Shown here one piece after another: positions 18,231 to 27,722 of a stretch of 64,000 nt of DNA. Every line of letters begins with the position of its first letter. Position 1 is the first letter of the stretch. Source of the stretch: Lautropia mirabilis (GTDB lineage: Bacteria > Pseudomonadota > Gammaproteobacteria > Burkholderiales > Burkholderiaceae_E); the NCBI RefSeq assembly GCF_900637555.1, contig NZ_LR134378.1:134001-198000 (forward strand), read 5' to 3'. The notes under the pieces were generated by a model. That model made no database searches and had not been told where the DNA came from. It saw nothing but the letters and a program-made list of their open reading frames with translations. The position numbers were made by a program, and so were the translations under genes.

Positions 18231-18845
18231 TCAGCGCCGCATGACCTTTTCGGACGGGGTGAGCGCCTCGATGTAGGCAGGCCGCGAGAAGATGCGTTCG
18301 GCATACTTCATGAGCGGTGCCGCCGTCTTGGGCATCTCGATAGAGTAATGGTCCAAGCGCCACAGCAGCGGGGCCATGGCCACGTCCAGCATCGAGAACT
18401 CGTCGCCCAGCATGAAGCGGTTCTTCACGAAGATGGGGGTGAGCTGGGTGAGGCGCTCGCGGATCTGGGTACGGGCGCGCTCCATCGTGCGGGCGGTGTC
18501 CTTGTCGTGATCACGCCGCTCCAGCGTCTGCACGTGCACGAACAGCTCACGCTCGAAATTGAACAGGAAGAGCCTCGTGCGGGCGCGCATGACCGGGTCG
18601 GCCGGCATCAGCTGCGGATGCGGGAAGCGCTCGTCGATGTACTCGTTGATGATGTTCGATTCGTACAGGATCAGGTCCCGCTCAACCAGCACCGGCACCT
18701 GACCATAGGGGTTCATGATCGAGATGTCTTCGGGCTTGTTGTAGAGGTCAACGTCCCGAATCTCGAAATCCATGCCTTTTTCGAACAGCACGAAACGACA
18801 ACGCTGACTGAACGGGCAGGTCGTGCCGGAATAGAGCACCATCAT
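18231..18845 (-). CDS. sspA: stringent starvation protein A (GST-fold)
   Basis: SspA binds RNA polymerase and affects stationary-phase and acid-stress expression; it has a glutathione-transferase fold without transferase activity. The 204-residue product starts MMVLYSGTTCPFSQRCRFVLFEKG, with the thioredoxin-like half followed by helices including NPYGQVPVL. The start at 18845 is supported by AGGAGAT about 7 nt upstream. A hairpin-T terminator separates it from petC. sspB follows 75 nt downstream. Confidence 0.93.
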   Translation of the reverse strand: MMVLYSGTTCPFSQRCRFVLFEKGMDFEIRDVDLYNKPEDISIMNPYGQVPVLVERDLILYESNIINEYIDERFPHPQLMPADPVMRARTRLFLFNFERELFVHVQTLERRDHDKDTARTMERARTQIRERLTQLTPIFVKNRFMLGDEFSMLDVAMAPLLWRLDHYSIEMPKTAAPLMKYAERIFSRPAYIEALTPSEKVMRR

Positions 18846-18867
18846 GGGTGGGATCTCCTGAAGACAC

Positions 18868-18896
18868 AAAAAGGGCCGGACATGAAGGCCCGGCCC
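18868..18896 (-). terminator. terminator between petC and sspA
   Basis: On the minus strand a GGGCCGG / CCGGCCC 7-bp stem with a 10-nt loop is followed by TTTTT. It lies 90 nt past the petC stop and about 23 nt before the sspA start, so it probably ends the petABC transcript and sets how much readthrough reaches sspA. Confidence 0.65.
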
Positions 18897-18985
18897 TGCA
18901 AGATATCATGTGGAACGCCAAAAGCCCAGAAAATTGCGCATCGTGAAACGCAAGAACCGGCGTTGGCGTTCGGTCGTTCAGACCA

Positions 18986-19867
18986 TCACTTGATGTCCTT
19001 CCAGTACTCGCGGTTGAGCCACCAGGTGCAGCCCACGAACAGGGCGATGAACAGCAGCACCCAGATGCCCAGGCGGCCGCGGGTGGACGCCGAGGGATCG
19101 GACATGAACTTCATGAAGGCAACCAGGTTGGCCACCTTGTCGTCGAACTCGGCCTGAGACAGCGTGCCACCTTCGGGCGTGCCCAGCGTGAAGTGGGTAC
19201 CCTCATGCAGGCCATCACCGTCGACTTTCTCGACCTTCTCGGACTTGTTGCCCTCGCGGTCATAGGTGATGGTGGTCTTCGTCCAGCCAGTCACCTTGCC
19301 GGTGGCTTCGTCCGTCACGGGCGCGACGCGCTCTTCCACGGCACCGCGCATGCCCTGCCATTGCCACAGCGGGTTGGGCATGCCCACGTTCGGGAAGATC
19401 GCGTTGTTCCAGCCGGTCTCACGCGAGCCATCGCGGTAGTAGCTGCGCAGATAGGTGTAGATCCAGTCAGCGCCCGAACCGGACTCGGAAGCGCGGGCAC
19501 GGGCCTCGACGGAGAGGTCCGGGGGCGCAGCGCCAAACCAGGCCTTGCCGTCCTCGTGGCGCATGGCGACCTTCATCAGATCACCCACACGGCCTTCGGT
19601 GAACTGCAGACTGCCGCTGATCTGCTCATCGGTCAGACCGATGTCCTGCAGGCGGTTGAACCGCATCATGGACGCCGAGTGACAGTTCAGGCAGTAGTTG
19701 ACGAAGGTGCGGGCACCGTCCTGCAGGGCAGGCATGCTCTGCATTTTCTCGGTGGGGAACTTGTCCAGGTGCACGCTTTCCGAGGCCAGCACCGGTGCCG
19801 ACACGGCACAGGCGATGACGGTGGCCACCAGGCCGAAGCGGCGACGGATATAGACGGGAATGTTCAT
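18986..19867 (-). CDS. petC: cytochrome c1 of the bc1 complex
   Basis: Cytochrome c1 carries electrons from the Rieske centre to soluble cytochrome c on the periplasmic side of complex III. After a signal peptide (ending about ASES at residue 29) the haem-binding CLNCH is at Cys59, Cys62 and His63. A likely axial-Met region, NVGMPNPLWQWQGM, follows. One C-terminal membrane anchor is seen (GIWVLLFIALFVGCTWWL). Length is 293 residues. It is the last gene of petA-petB-petC, 22 nt after petB. Confidence 0.96.
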   Translation of the reverse strand: MNIPVYIRRRFGLVATVIACAVSAPVLASESVHLDKFPTEKMQSMPALQDGARTFVNYCLNCHSASMMRFNRLQDIGLTDEQISGSLQFTEGRVGDLMKVAMRHEDGKAWFGAAPPDLSVEARARASESGSGADWIYTYLRSYYRDGSRETGWNNAIFPNVGMPNPLWQWQGMRGAVEERVAPVTDEATGKVTGWTKTTITYDREGNKSEKVEKVDGDGLHEGTHFTLGTPEGGTLSQAEFDDKVANLVAFMKFMSDPSASTRGRLGIWVLLFIALFVGCTWWLNREYWKDIK

Positions 19868-19889
19868 ACGTTTCTCGCTACCTGTCTGT

Positions 19890-21278
19890 TCAGTGGTGGG
19901 GCTTGAAGTTGACGCGCTCGGGCGGCTGCTTGAAGGTGCCCGCCTGCGTCCACCACGGCATGAACAGGAAGAAGCCGAAGTAGATGAGGGTGCACAGCTG
20001 CGACAGGCGCTCGGCGGTGGGCGACGGCGGCTGCACGCCGAAGTAGCCCAGCACCAGGAAGGCCACCACGAACACGGCGTAGAACGCCTTGTGCCACAGC
20101 GGACGGTAGCGGATGGACTTCACGGGGCTCTGATCGATCCAGGGCAGCGAGAAGAAGATCAGGGTGGAGGCGCCCATGGCAACCACGCCCCAGAACTTGG
20201 CATCCAGCAGGAAGAAGCCGCCACACATGCCCAGGATGACCACGGCACCGATGAGCTTGGAGACCGTGTAGCGTGCGGACTTCAGGATGAAGACCAGCAG
20301 CACCAGCAGGAAGGGCAGCAAGCCGTAGGTGAGGAACTCGGTGGTGGTTGCCCGCAGGATGGAATAGAACGGGGTGAAGTACCAGACCGGCGCAATGTGC
20401 GGAGGGGTCTTCAGCGGGTCGGCCGGGATGAAGTTGTTGTACTCCAGGAAGTAGCCGCCCATCTCGGGAGCGAAGAAGATGACCGCCGAGAAGATGAACA
20501 GGAAGATGGCCACACCGTAGGCGTCATGCACCGAGTAGTACGGGTGGAACGGGATGCCGTCGAGCGGCACGCCATTGGCGTCCTTCTTGGCCTTGATCTC
20601 GATGCCGTCGGGGTTGTTGGAACCCACTTCGTGCAGCGCGATGATGTGCGCCACAGCCAGACCCAGCAGGACGAGGGGGATGGCAATGACGTGGAACGAG
20701 AAGAAGCGGTTCAGCGTTGCGTCGCCCACCACGTAGTCGCCGCGGATCCAGATGGAGAGATCCTCACCGATGACCGGGATGGCGGAGAACAGGTTGACGA
20801 TCACCTGGGCGCCCCAGTACGACATCTGGCCCCAGGGGAGCAGGTAGCCGAAGAAGGCCTCGGCCATCAGCGCCATGAAGATCATGCAGCCGAACAGCCA
20901 GACCAGCTCGCGCGGCTTGCGGTACGAACCGTACAGCAGGCCACGGAACATGTGCAGGTACACCACGATGAAGAACGCCGAGGCGCCGGTGGAGTGCATG
21001 TAGCGCACCAGCCAGCCCCAGGGGACATCCCGCATGATGTACTCGACCGAGGCGAACGCCTTCTCGGCATCCGGCTTGTAGTGCATGACCAGGAAGATGC
21101 CGGTGACGATCTGGATGACCAGCACCAGCATGGCCAGCGAGCCAAAGATGTACCAGAAGTTGAAGTTCTTGGGCGCGTAGTACTCAGCGACGTCGCGCTT
21201 CCAGAGGACGGTGGCCGGGAAGCGGTGGTCTATCCACCCGAGGAGCCCCGTCGTGTCGACCTTTTTCTCTGCTGCCAT
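19890..21278 (-). CDS. petB: cytochrome b of the bc1 complex
   Basis: Cytochrome b is the quinol-oxidising membrane core of complex III with two b haems. The 462-residue protein has eight or more helices. It shows [16 protein letters not shown], the Qo-site [13 protein letters not shown] region (PEWY-like position), and haem-ligand histidines within [17 protein letters not shown] and [16 protein letters not shown] chose ATG 21278 (MAAEKK), which follows an AGGATAG-type ribosome site; a start 12 codons earlier is possible. Confidence 0.95.
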   Translation of the reverse strand: MAAEKKVDTTGLLGWIDHRFPATVLWKRDVAEYYAPKNFNFWYIFGSLAMLVLVIQIVTGIFLVMHYKPDAEKAFASVEYIMRDVPWGWLVRYMHSTGASAFFIVVYLHMFRGLLYGSYRKPRELVWLFGCMIFMALMAEAFFGYLLPWGQMSYWGAQVIVNLFSAIPVIGEDLSIWIRGDYVVGDATLNRFFSFHVIAIPLVLLGLAVAHIIALHEVGSNNPDGIEIKAKKDANGVPLDGIPFHPYYSVHDAYGVAIFLFIFSAVIFFAPEMGGYFLEYNNFIPADPLKTPPHIAPVWYFTPFYSILRATTTEFLTYGLLPFLLVLLVFILKSARYTVSKLIGAVVILGMCGGFFLLDAKFWGVVAMGASTLIFFSLPWIDQSPVKSIRYRPLWHKAFYAVFVVAFLVLGYFGVQPPSPTAERLSQLCTLIYFGFFLFMPWWTQAGTFKQPPERVNFKPHH

Positions 21279-21382
21279 GAAGCTATCCTGCTTTCGATTC
21301 GAAATCCTGGACAAAGGCAGCCCGTGCGCGGCCTGCCTCCTCCTGCCTGCTTGCCCGCCGGATGGCGGGCGCCGTGCGACGA

Positions 21383-21997
21383 TCAGCCGGTGGTGTCGTC
21401 AGCACCGATCAACAGTGTGGTGTCCGACGTGTACTTGTGGGGGGGAACGTCGAGGTTGGCGTTGGCCGGCTTGTTCTTGAAGACCCGACCCGCCATGTCG
21501 AAGGTGGAGCCATGGCAGGGGCACAGGAAGCCGCCGGCCCAGTTGTCGGGCAGCGAGGGCTGAGCCCCGGGAGCAAAGCGTTCGCTGGGGGAACACCCCA
21601 GGTGCGAACAGATGCCGACCACCACCAGGTATTCGGGTTTGATGGAACGATGCTGGTTCTTGGCGTACTCAGGCGTGGGGATCTGGTAGTAGCCGTCGGA
21701 ATCCGGATCCAGCACCTGGGACTGGGTCTCGTTGAGGGATTCGAGCATCTTGGGAGTGCGGCGAATCAGCCAGACCGGCTTGCCACGCCATTCCACCCGA
21801 CGCAGTTCGCCCGGCGCCATGCCGGCGATGTCGGCCTCGACCGGAGCGCCGGCCGCCTTGGCCCGCTCGGAAGGCTGGAAGGTGCTGACCAGCGGGATGG
21901 CCACGCCTGCAGCCCCCGCACACCCGACCACGCAGGTGGAAACCAGCGCAGCGCGCCGGGAGGGATCCATGCTTGTCTTGGGCAGCGTATCGGCCAT
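21383..21997 (-). CDS. petA: Rieske iron-sulfur protein of the bc1 complex
   Basis: The Rieske protein takes one electron from ubiquinol. Cluster ligands are visible in box I CSHLGC (Cys130, His132, Cys135) and box II CPCHGS (Cys159, Cys161, His162), with the two extra Cys forming the usual disulfide. The N-terminus has DPSRRAAL followed by a hydrophobic anchor, consistent with Tat-dependent insertion; tatABC are also in this window. Start ATG 21997 gives 204 residues. An FNR-like promoter lies about 90-135 nt upstream. Confidence 0.95.
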   Translation of the reverse strand: MADTLPKTSMDPSRRAALVSTCVVGCAGAAGVAIPLVSTFQPSERAKAAGAPVEADIAGMAPGELRRVEWRGKPVWLIRRTPKMLESLNETQSQVLDPDSDGYYQIPTPEYAKNQHRSIKPEYLVVVGICSHLGCSPSERFAPGAQPSLPDNWAGGFLCPCHGSTFDMAGRVFKNKPANANLDVPPHKYTSDTTLLIGADDTTG

Positions 21998-22092
21998 CAG
22001 GGGGAACCTCGTGTGAAGCATCGTTCGGATAAGGCACGCAAGGGTGCCGGGCACGCCCTCCCCGCCGACAGGCAGGGAGCGTGTTTCGGCCG

Positions 22093-22098
22093 AGTATA
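22093..22098 (-). promoter_or_regulatory. -10 element of the petABC promoter
   Basis: On the minus strand TATACT matches the sigma-70 -10 consensus in 5 of 6 positions. No -35 match is present 17 bp upstream; instead an FNR-like site covers that position. The start point would be near 22086, about 89 nt before the petA ATG. Confidence 0.5.
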
Positions 22099-22119
22099 GG
22101 CAGCGCGCCCACCCCTGCT

Positions 22120-22133
22120 TTGATCAAAATCAG
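22120..22133 (-). promoter_or_regulatory. FNR/ANR-type binding site upstream of petA
   Basis: TTGAT-N4-ATCAG on the plus strand matches TTGAT-N4-ATCAA at 9 of 10 positions. Its centre (22126.5) is about 40.5 bp upstream of the start point predicted from the -10 box, close to the class II activator position of -41.5. This supports oxygen-responsive control of the bc1 operon, but the binding protein is not identified here. Confidence 0.55.
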
Positions 22134-22317
22134 AAAGGCCGCGGATACCCCTGATCTAAAACAGACGAGGCGTGCCGCCAGAAGACGGACGGAGGAAGGG
22201 CGGGAACGGGCGGCGAGTTGCGGGTCGCGCGTTCACGCGACGCAACACTAACTGACCATCCTTAAAGATATTCGGGTCGCGATCGGCCGTTTACGGCGTT
22301 TCTACAGGCCGAACGTC

Positions 22318-22347
22318 TTGCGCCCCCCGTGGCCGAACGGGGATAAT
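22318..22347 (+). promoter_or_regulatory. putative mscL promoter
   Basis: TTGCGC (22318-22323) and GATAAT (22342-22347) are separated by 18 bp, with the ATG about 140 nt downstream. Matches are 4 of 6 and 5 of 6 to sigma-70 consensus. Confidence 0.4.
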
Positions 22348-22487
22348 CTTCATTGGATGCCCGGCGACGCCCTGGAAGGAATTCGCCGGTGCGGCGGTGC
22401 CTGCCGGGGCCTCGCCCCAGGGGCGTCGCGTCCAGTTCCTCCCCCTTCAACAGATACCCTTCCACGTTCGCCAGGAGAAAAAAGAAC

Positions 22488-22928
22488 ATGTCCATGCTGA
22501 CTGAATTCAGAGACTTTGCCCTGAAGGGCAACGTCGTCGACCTCGCTGTCGGTGTGATCATCGGTGGTGCCTTCGGCAAGATCGTCGATTCAATGGTCAA
22601 GGACATCATCATGCCGATCGTCGGCGCCATCTTCGGTGGTCTGGATTTCTCCAGCTACTTCATCCCGCTGACCACCAAGATTCCCGAGGGCTTGCCCCAC
22701 ACCTACGAAGCCTACACCAAGGCTGGCGTGGCCATCCTAGCCTACGGCAACTTCCTCACCATCTTCCTGAACTTCTTGATCTTGGCCTTCATCATCTTCC
22801 AGATGGTGAACGTGTTCAACAAGGCCAAGACTGCGCTCATCAAGGCGGAAGCCTCCAAGCCGGCCGCTCCACCGGAAGACGTCGTGCTGCTGCGCGAGAT
22901 CCGCGACGAGCTGAAGAAAGGTCACTGA
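22488..22928 (+). CDS. mscL: large-conductance mechanosensitive channel
   Basis: MscL is a pentameric inner-membrane channel that opens under membrane tension to release solutes on osmotic downshock. The 146-residue product has the N-terminal amphipathic helix [22 protein letters not shown]1 [17 protein letters not shown], a periplasmic loop, TM2 [19 protein letters not shown] and a charged C-terminal bundle. The ATG follows CCAGGAG. It is divergent from petA and followed by a terminator. Confidence 0.97.
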   Translation: MSMLTEFRDFALKGNVVDLAVGVIIGGAFGKIVDSMVKDIIMPIVGAIFGGLDFSSYFIPLTTKIPEGLPHTYEAYTKAGVAILAYGNFLTIFLNFLILAFIIFQMVNVFNKAKTALIKAEASKPAAPPEDVVLLREIRDELKKGH

Positions 22929-23043
22929 TCCGATTTTCCGTTGTCCCCGGGAAGGGACGGCGGCGCAGCCCCCAGGCCAGCGCCCCTCCCTTCCAGGCAG
23001 GTGGCGGCAGAAGCCCCCAACGCACCGCTGTCACCTGTTTTGC

Positions 23044-23095
23044 AAGCCGACCCCGCTGCCCGGTCCATCCGGCCAGCATGGTCGGCTTCTTTTTT
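23044..23095 (+). terminator. intrinsic terminator of mscL
   Basis: Perfect 9-bp arms AAGCCGACC and GGTCGGCTT, separated by 27 nt, are followed by CTTTTTT. It lies about 115 nt after the stop codon. The long loop contains more GC-rich pairing potential. Confidence 0.6.
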
Positions 23096-23137
23096 GGCCG
23101 CGCGGCGAACAGACAATGGGCCGCAAAGCAAACCGGC

Positions 23138-23162
23138 AAAAAAAGACCCGCCTTGCGGCGGG
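23138..23162 (-). terminator. intrinsic terminator of the NIF3-like gene
   Basis: Read on the minus strand, CCCGCC - GCAA - GGCGGG forms a 6-bp GC stem with a tetraloop, followed by TCTTTTTTT. It lies about 30 nt after the stop codon and has the classical form. Confidence 0.8.
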
Positions 23163-23191
23163 CCTCTCTCCGAAAGCAGTCGCACCGGAAT

Positions 23192-23977
23192 TCACACCGG
23201 GTTCGGGTCATCCACGAACGTCACCTCGATGCCAAAGGTCTCGGCCAGGTGGCGCCCCAGGGCCTGGACACCGCAGCGCTCGGTGGCGTGGTGGCCTGCA
23301 GCGGCATAGACCACGCCAGCCTCCCGGGCCAGATGGGTGGTACGCTCGGAAATCTCGCCGCTGATGTAGCAGTCAGCCCCCAGGTCGATGGCATCCTGCA
23401 GGAAATCCTGCGCACCCCCACTGCACCAGGCAATGCGACGGATGGGCCGCGACAGGTCACCCACCAGCAACGGTTCGCGGTGCAGGCGCTCGGTCAGCCG
23501 CTCGGCCACGGCCACGGCATCCAGCGCACTCTCTTCTGCCAGATCATGCCAGCCGATGATGCCCTGGCTGCCGACGATCTCCCCTCCCCACCCCTGCACG
23601 GGCCAGCCCAGCAGCTCGCCCAGCTGGACGTTGTTGCCGTAGACCGGATGCACGTCCAGCGGCAGGTGATAGGCCAGCAGGTTGATGTCGGCACCAAGCA
23701 AGCTTGCCAAGCGACGGCGACGGATGCCGATGACGCGCGGGTCCTCGCCCTTCCAGAAGTAGCCATGATGTACCAGCAGCGCATCGGCCCCTTCGGCCAC
23801 GGCCGCGTCGATCACATTCTGGGTTGCAGTAACGGCGCAGATGATGCGGGAAACCACGGCCTTGCCTTCCACCTGCAGCCCGTTTGGGGAATAATCCTTG
23901 ATGACGGACGGACGCAACAGATCATCCAGATGACCCAGCAGTTCCCGCGTGGAAACTGTTCCCGGCACATGCGCCAT
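23192..23977 (-). CDS. NIF3-like dinuclear metal-centre protein
   Basis: A 261-residue member of the NIF3/YbgI family, which forms hexameric rings with a two-metal site; biological function is unsettled. Metal-ligand motifs are visible: VHHGYFW near residue 70, AYHLPLDVHP near 103, and GHHATE near the C-terminus. SPNGLQVEG near the N-terminus is also typical. It is commonly found next to the bc1 and HtrA-like genes in betaproteobacteria. It is divergent from the protease gene with 80 nt between starts. Confidence 0.93.
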   Translation of the reverse strand: MAHVPGTVSTRELLGHLDDLLRPSVIKDYSPNGLQVEGKAVVSRIICAVTATQNVIDAAVAEGADALLVHHGYFWKGEDPRVIGIRRRRLASLLGADINLLAYHLPLDVHPVYGNNVQLGELLGWPVQGWGGEIVGSQGIIGWHDLAEESALDAVAVAERLTERLHREPLLVGDLSRPIRRIAWCSGGAQDFLQDAIDLGADCYISGEISERTTHLAREAGVVYAAAGHHATERCGVQALGRHLAETFGIEVTFVDDPNPV

Positions 23978-24057
23978 TCATTCCTCTCCCACGAGCCGCA
24001 CGGACTCGACATCGGTTTGTGTATGCCACACCAGCATAACAGAACGGGCCAGACACC

Positions 24058-25625
24058 ATGCTGAAGCGACTCTGGCTGCTGTTTGCGCAATGCGTGACGG
24101 TGTTCGTGGCGGCCATCTTCGCCATCAGCACCTTCAGGCCGGGCTGGCTGCCGAGCGTTGGGCAGGCACGGCAGGCGGGCACCCACCCGTCGCAGCTCGG
24201 TGCCGCCCTGGAGGCTATCGGTGACGGGCTGGTGCCACCTGGCCCGGAAAGCGCCTCCCTGCCCCCGGCCACCTCAGGCGCCGGCACACAGGGACAAGGC
24301 CTGACACCCGGCGCAACAGGCAGAACCGGCAATGGCGCACGCCAGGACGCCAGCGCTGGCCATGCCGCAGGCAGCAGCGCAGCGGCTGCGGAAGACAAGG
24401 ATCGCAATGCGCAGCCAGACCAGAGCAACGGCGGCAGCCAGGTCTCCGGACCGCTTGCAGACAGTGCATCCGCCAGCCTGTGGAGCAAGGACGGGGACCG
24501 TCCGGGCACGGGCGAGCGCCAGGGCGCCAGCGGACTGTCGGGCCTGACCATGCCGGTGGCCGCCCTGTCCTATGCCGAGGCAGCCCGCCGCGCCACACCA
24601 GCCGTGGTCAGCATCGCCGCCCATAACGACGGCATGGCAGCCACGGTGGATGACGGCAACAGCGATGCGCCCCGGCCAGCCGCCGCAAGCCGCCGCGCGC
24701 CTATGGTGACGAGGAAGAGGACGAGAACCCCGACGACAACATGGGCTCGGGCGTGATCGCCACGCAGGACGGCTACATCCTCACCAATCATCACGTGCTG
24801 GGCGACGGCACCCAGATCGAGGTCATTCTGGTCAGCGGCGAACGCCTGAAGGCACGCCTGATCGGCAGCGACCCGGACACCGACCTGGCGGTACTGAAGG
24901 TGGATCGTCAGAACCTGCCCACCATCGAGTTCGCGCACCGCAACGACATCGCGGTCGGCGACGTGGTGCTGGCCATCGGCAACCCGTTCGGCGTGGGCCA
25001 GACGGTGACGATGGGCATCATCTCGGCGCTGGGTCGCACGCAGCTGGGCATCAACACCTTCGAGAACTTCATCCAGACCGACGCAGCCATCAATCCGGGC
25101 AACTCGGGCGGCGCGCTGGTGGATGCACGCGGCCAGCTTCTGGGCATCAACACGGCCATCTATTCGCGCAGCGGTGGTTCACTGGGCATTGGCTTTGCCA
25201 TCCCCATCTCCATCGTGCAGGAGGTCATGAACCAGATCATCCGCCAGGGACGGGTGATCCGGGGCTACATCGGCGTGGAGCCGCAGGACCTGACCCCCGA
25301 GCTGACCGAGGCGCTGCAGCTGCCGACGCAGCAGAAAGGCGCCATCATTGCCGGCGTGATGCGCAACGGCCCGGCCGAGAAGGCCGGCGTGCATACCGGC
25401 GACGTGCTGGTGAGCATCGACGAGACACCGGTGCACGACACCACGCAGGTACTGAACACCATCGCCCGACTGGCGCCGGGCTCCACGGCGCAATTCCACT
25501 TCCTGCGCAACGGCGAGGAGATCGAGCTGCCGATCAGCATCGGCATGCGCCCGGACCTGACAACGCGGCGGGAACGCCTGGAGCAGGAAGGAAGGACACC
25601 GGGCGGGCAGCGCCCGCAGCACTGA
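24058..25625 (+). pseudogene. HtrA/DegS-type serine protease gene with one frameshift
   Basis: Two frames together encode one trypsin-like PDZ protease. The first (24058-24756) gives an N-terminal membrane anchor, a low-complexity linker and the first protease strands (SYAEAARRATPAVVSIAA). The second frame, open across 24741-25625, holds the catalytic residues: His in LTNHHVL, Asp in DTDLAVLKV and Ser in NPGNSGGAL, plus one PDZ domain (IRGYIGVEPQDL). The joint is at about 24690-24740 in a GC repeat; the frame change corresponds to one missing base, or a -1 shift. The second frame carries on naturally upstream as AYGDEEDENPDDN. It could be a real null allele, a sequencing error or, less likely, recoding. 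Confidence 0.8.
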
Positions 25626-25804
25626 AAGCGGGCGCCCTCGGAATCGGGCCATGCCTGAGATGTCAGCCTCAATGGCACGCAGTCATCAGCCCGCCTGATG
25701 GCGCCCAAAAAGTCATGCCTGACGGACTGGATCGGGACTGAGCGGACAGGCCAGGCCGGAAGACGCGCTCCTCAACAAGCGCCCACTGACGCCCGGCCGC
25801 CGTA

Positions 25805-26659
25805 TCAGCGCGACGGGTCGTTCCCGGCCTGCTGGACCTGTGAATCCGCAGCCGGCACGATGGCGCCGCTCTCTTCGGAAGGATCGTCGGGCAGGTCTTC
25901 GGGGGCCTGCGAATGGGCCGACAGGAAGCCGCCCAGGAAGATGCCCAGCTCATACAGCAGCATGAGCGGGATGGCCAGCATGAACTGCGACAGCACGTCC
26001 GGCGGGGTGAGCACGGCGGCCACGATGAAGGCCCCCACCAGCACGTAGCGGCGGGCCTGACGCAGGTCATCGACCGACACCATGCCCAGCTTGATCATCA
26101 GCATTTCGACCACCGGCACCTGGAAGGCCAGGCCGAAGCCGAAGAAGATGGACAGGGTGAAGTCCCAGTAACGCTGCAGGTCCTGCATCACGTCGGCGCC
26201 CGTCTTCTCGGCAAACGAGAAGAAGAACTTGTAGGCGACCGGCAGCACGAAGCTGTAGGCAAAGCCGATGCCCACCAGCAGGAAGACCACCGACAGGATG
26301 ATCAGCGGGCCGACGAAGCGGCGTTCATGCGCGTAAAGCCCCGGCGCCACGAAGGCCCAGGCCTGGTACAGCACCCACGGCAGCGACAGCAGCACGGCCG
26401 CCAGCAGCGACATCTTGGTGAGGGTGAAGAAGGCACCTTCACCCGCGATGAAGACTGCATGGGAGCCCGGCGGCAGCGCATGCTGCAACGGCTGGGCCAG
26501 GAACTTCATCAGCTCGGGGGCCACATAGAAGCACGCCCCGAACAGGATGAGGATGACCAGCAGCGAGCGGATGACGCGGTCGCGCAGCTCGGTGAGGTGG
26601 GAGATGAAGTTTTCTTCTTCGGGCGGCGTCTGCGCCTTCTTCTTGCCAAACCAGGCCAT
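25805..26659 (-). CDS. tatC: Sec-independent (Tat) translocase subunit TatC
   Basis: TatC recognises twin-arginine signal peptides and forms the core of the Tat translocase. The 284-residue protein has six predicted helices and the family motif FISHLTELRDRVIRSLL at the N-terminus, plus LPWVLYQAWAFVAPGLY. Its ATG overlaps the tatB stop by 1 nt (TGATG). A Pro/Asp/Glu-rich tail of about 35 residues follows the last helix. Rieske protein PetA is a likely client. Confidence 0.96.
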   Translation of the reverse strand: MAWFGKKKAQTPPEEENFISHLTELRDRVIRSLLVILILFGACFYVAPELMKFLAQPLQHALPPGSHAVFIAGEGAFFTLTKMSLLAAVLLSLPWVLYQAWAFVAPGLYAHERRFVGPLIILSVVFLLVGIGFAYSFVLPVAYKFFFSFAEKTGADVMQDLQRYWDFTLSIFFGFGLAFQVPVVEMLMIKLGMVSVDDLRQARRYVLVGAFIVAAVLTPPDVLSQFMLAIPLMLLYELGIFLGGFLSAHSQAPEDLPDDPSEESGAIVPAADSQVQQAGNDPSR

Positions 26660-27258
26660 CAGCGCTCCACGCGGAAACGGGGACGTTTGAAGCCGCGCTC
26701 CAGCTCACGCTCGATGCGGCGATCCTTCAGTCGCTGGCGTGTGCGACGGTCTTCGTACACCTTGTCCCAGTCGGTGGGCGACAGGCGCTCGGGTGCGGGG
26801 GCCACGGCGTCGTCGGGCACGCTCTCGTAGGCCCAGCTCTCGCTGTCGGCCGTGTCATGATCCAGGGCGGCCTGCGTGGCGCCCTGCCCTGCCGAGCCAG
26901 CACCGCCGTGCTCCAGCGATCCGACGTGTCCATCGGCCGTGCCGTGCCCCTCGGCACCCGGCAGGCTTTCGGCCGTGCTGGTGTCGAACGACGACTGCAG
27001 GGTGTCGAAGGAGGAGCGCGCATCGTTCAGACCGCGCTCCAGACTGCGGGCCGAGTCCTCGACCTCGCTCTTGATGCCCTTCAGCTCGGCCAGATCGATC
27101 TGGTGGCTGAAGTCGGACTTCACGTCCTCGATGTAGCGACGCATGCGCGACATCCACTGCCCGGCCTGACGGGCCACCGTGGGCAGGCGCTCCGGACCGA
27201 TGACCACCAGGGCGGCGATGGCCACGATCAGCATTTCCATGAAGCTGATGTCAAACAT
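26659..27258 (-). CDS. tatB: Sec-independent (Tat) translocase subunit TatB
   Basis: TatB works with TatC in signal-peptide binding. The N-terminal membrane helix MEMLIVAIAALVVIGPERLP and the following amphipathic helix (VARQAGQWMSRMRRYIEDV) are typical. Length is 199 residues, with a long charged, probably disordered C-terminal half. It sits 74 nt after tatA and overlaps tatC by 1 nt. Confidence 0.95.
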   Translation of the reverse strand: MFDISFMEMLIVAIAALVVIGPERLPTVARQAGQWMSRMRRYIEDVKSDFSHQIDLAELKGIKSEVEDSARSLERGLNDARSSFDTLQSSFDTSTAESLPGAEGHGTADGHVGSLEHGGAGSAGQGATQAALDHDTADSESWAYESVPDDAVAPAPERLSPTDWDKVYEDRRTRQRLKDRRIERELERGFKRPRFRVER

Positions 27259-27332
27259 CGGAGGTCGTCAGCGGATCAGGCAGCCGGTAGAAGGAACGTG
27301 TGGAACGGACAAGGGCCATGCGCACGATCGGC

Positions 27333-27587
27333 TCAGCTCTTGGTCTTTGCCTCGACATCGATGGTATTGGGGTCAGCCTGCGCCGTGCTGTTGGTGACGC
27401 CCGGCGGATTGGCAGCAGGCGGGTTGCCCGCGGCCGGGGTCTCGGCCGTGCCTTCACGCACGCCTTCCTTGAAACCCTTGATGGCGGCGCCCAGGTCGGT
27501 GCCGATGTTCTTGATCTTCTTGGTGCCGAACAGCAGCATGACGATGATCAGCACGATCAGCCAGTGCCAGATACTCATGGTACCCAT
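27333..27587 (-). CDS. tatA: Sec-independent (Tat) translocase subunit TatA
   Basis: TatA forms the oligomeric membrane component of the Tat pathway. It shows the membrane helix [18 protein letters not shown] followed by [24 protein letters not shown] 27587 was chosen because AGGAG lies 9 nt upstream; a second ATG is three codons further in. The product is 84 residues with a Pro/Ala/Asn-rich tail. Confidence 0.95.
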   Translation of the reverse strand: MGTMSIWHWLIVLIIVMLLFGTKKIKNIGTDLGAAIKGFKEGVREGTAETPAAGNPPAANPPGVTNSTAQADPNTIDVEAKTKS

Positions 27588-27722
27588 GGGTTTTGACTCC
27601 TGAAGAGGGAAAGGAGGCGGCAGGACGGAAGCCCGATGCTGCGACGCCGGGAGGATGAGGCGTGCCGTGGGCATCCGGCCCCTGGCAAGGGGCAGGCCGC
27701 CAGGGCAGCCGTTCAGTGACTT

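Noticed and set aside
19860-21563. Open frame of 567 codons opposite petC-petB-petA
   Set aside because: It spans three real genes on the other strand. It is rich in His, Gln and Glu with no domain, which is normal in high-GC DNA.
24660-24756. Programmed -1 frameshift in the protease gene
   Set aside because: No convincing slippery heptamer in the correct frame or downstream pseudoknot is visible. A base loss in the GC repeat is a simpler explanation, so I left this only as an alternative.
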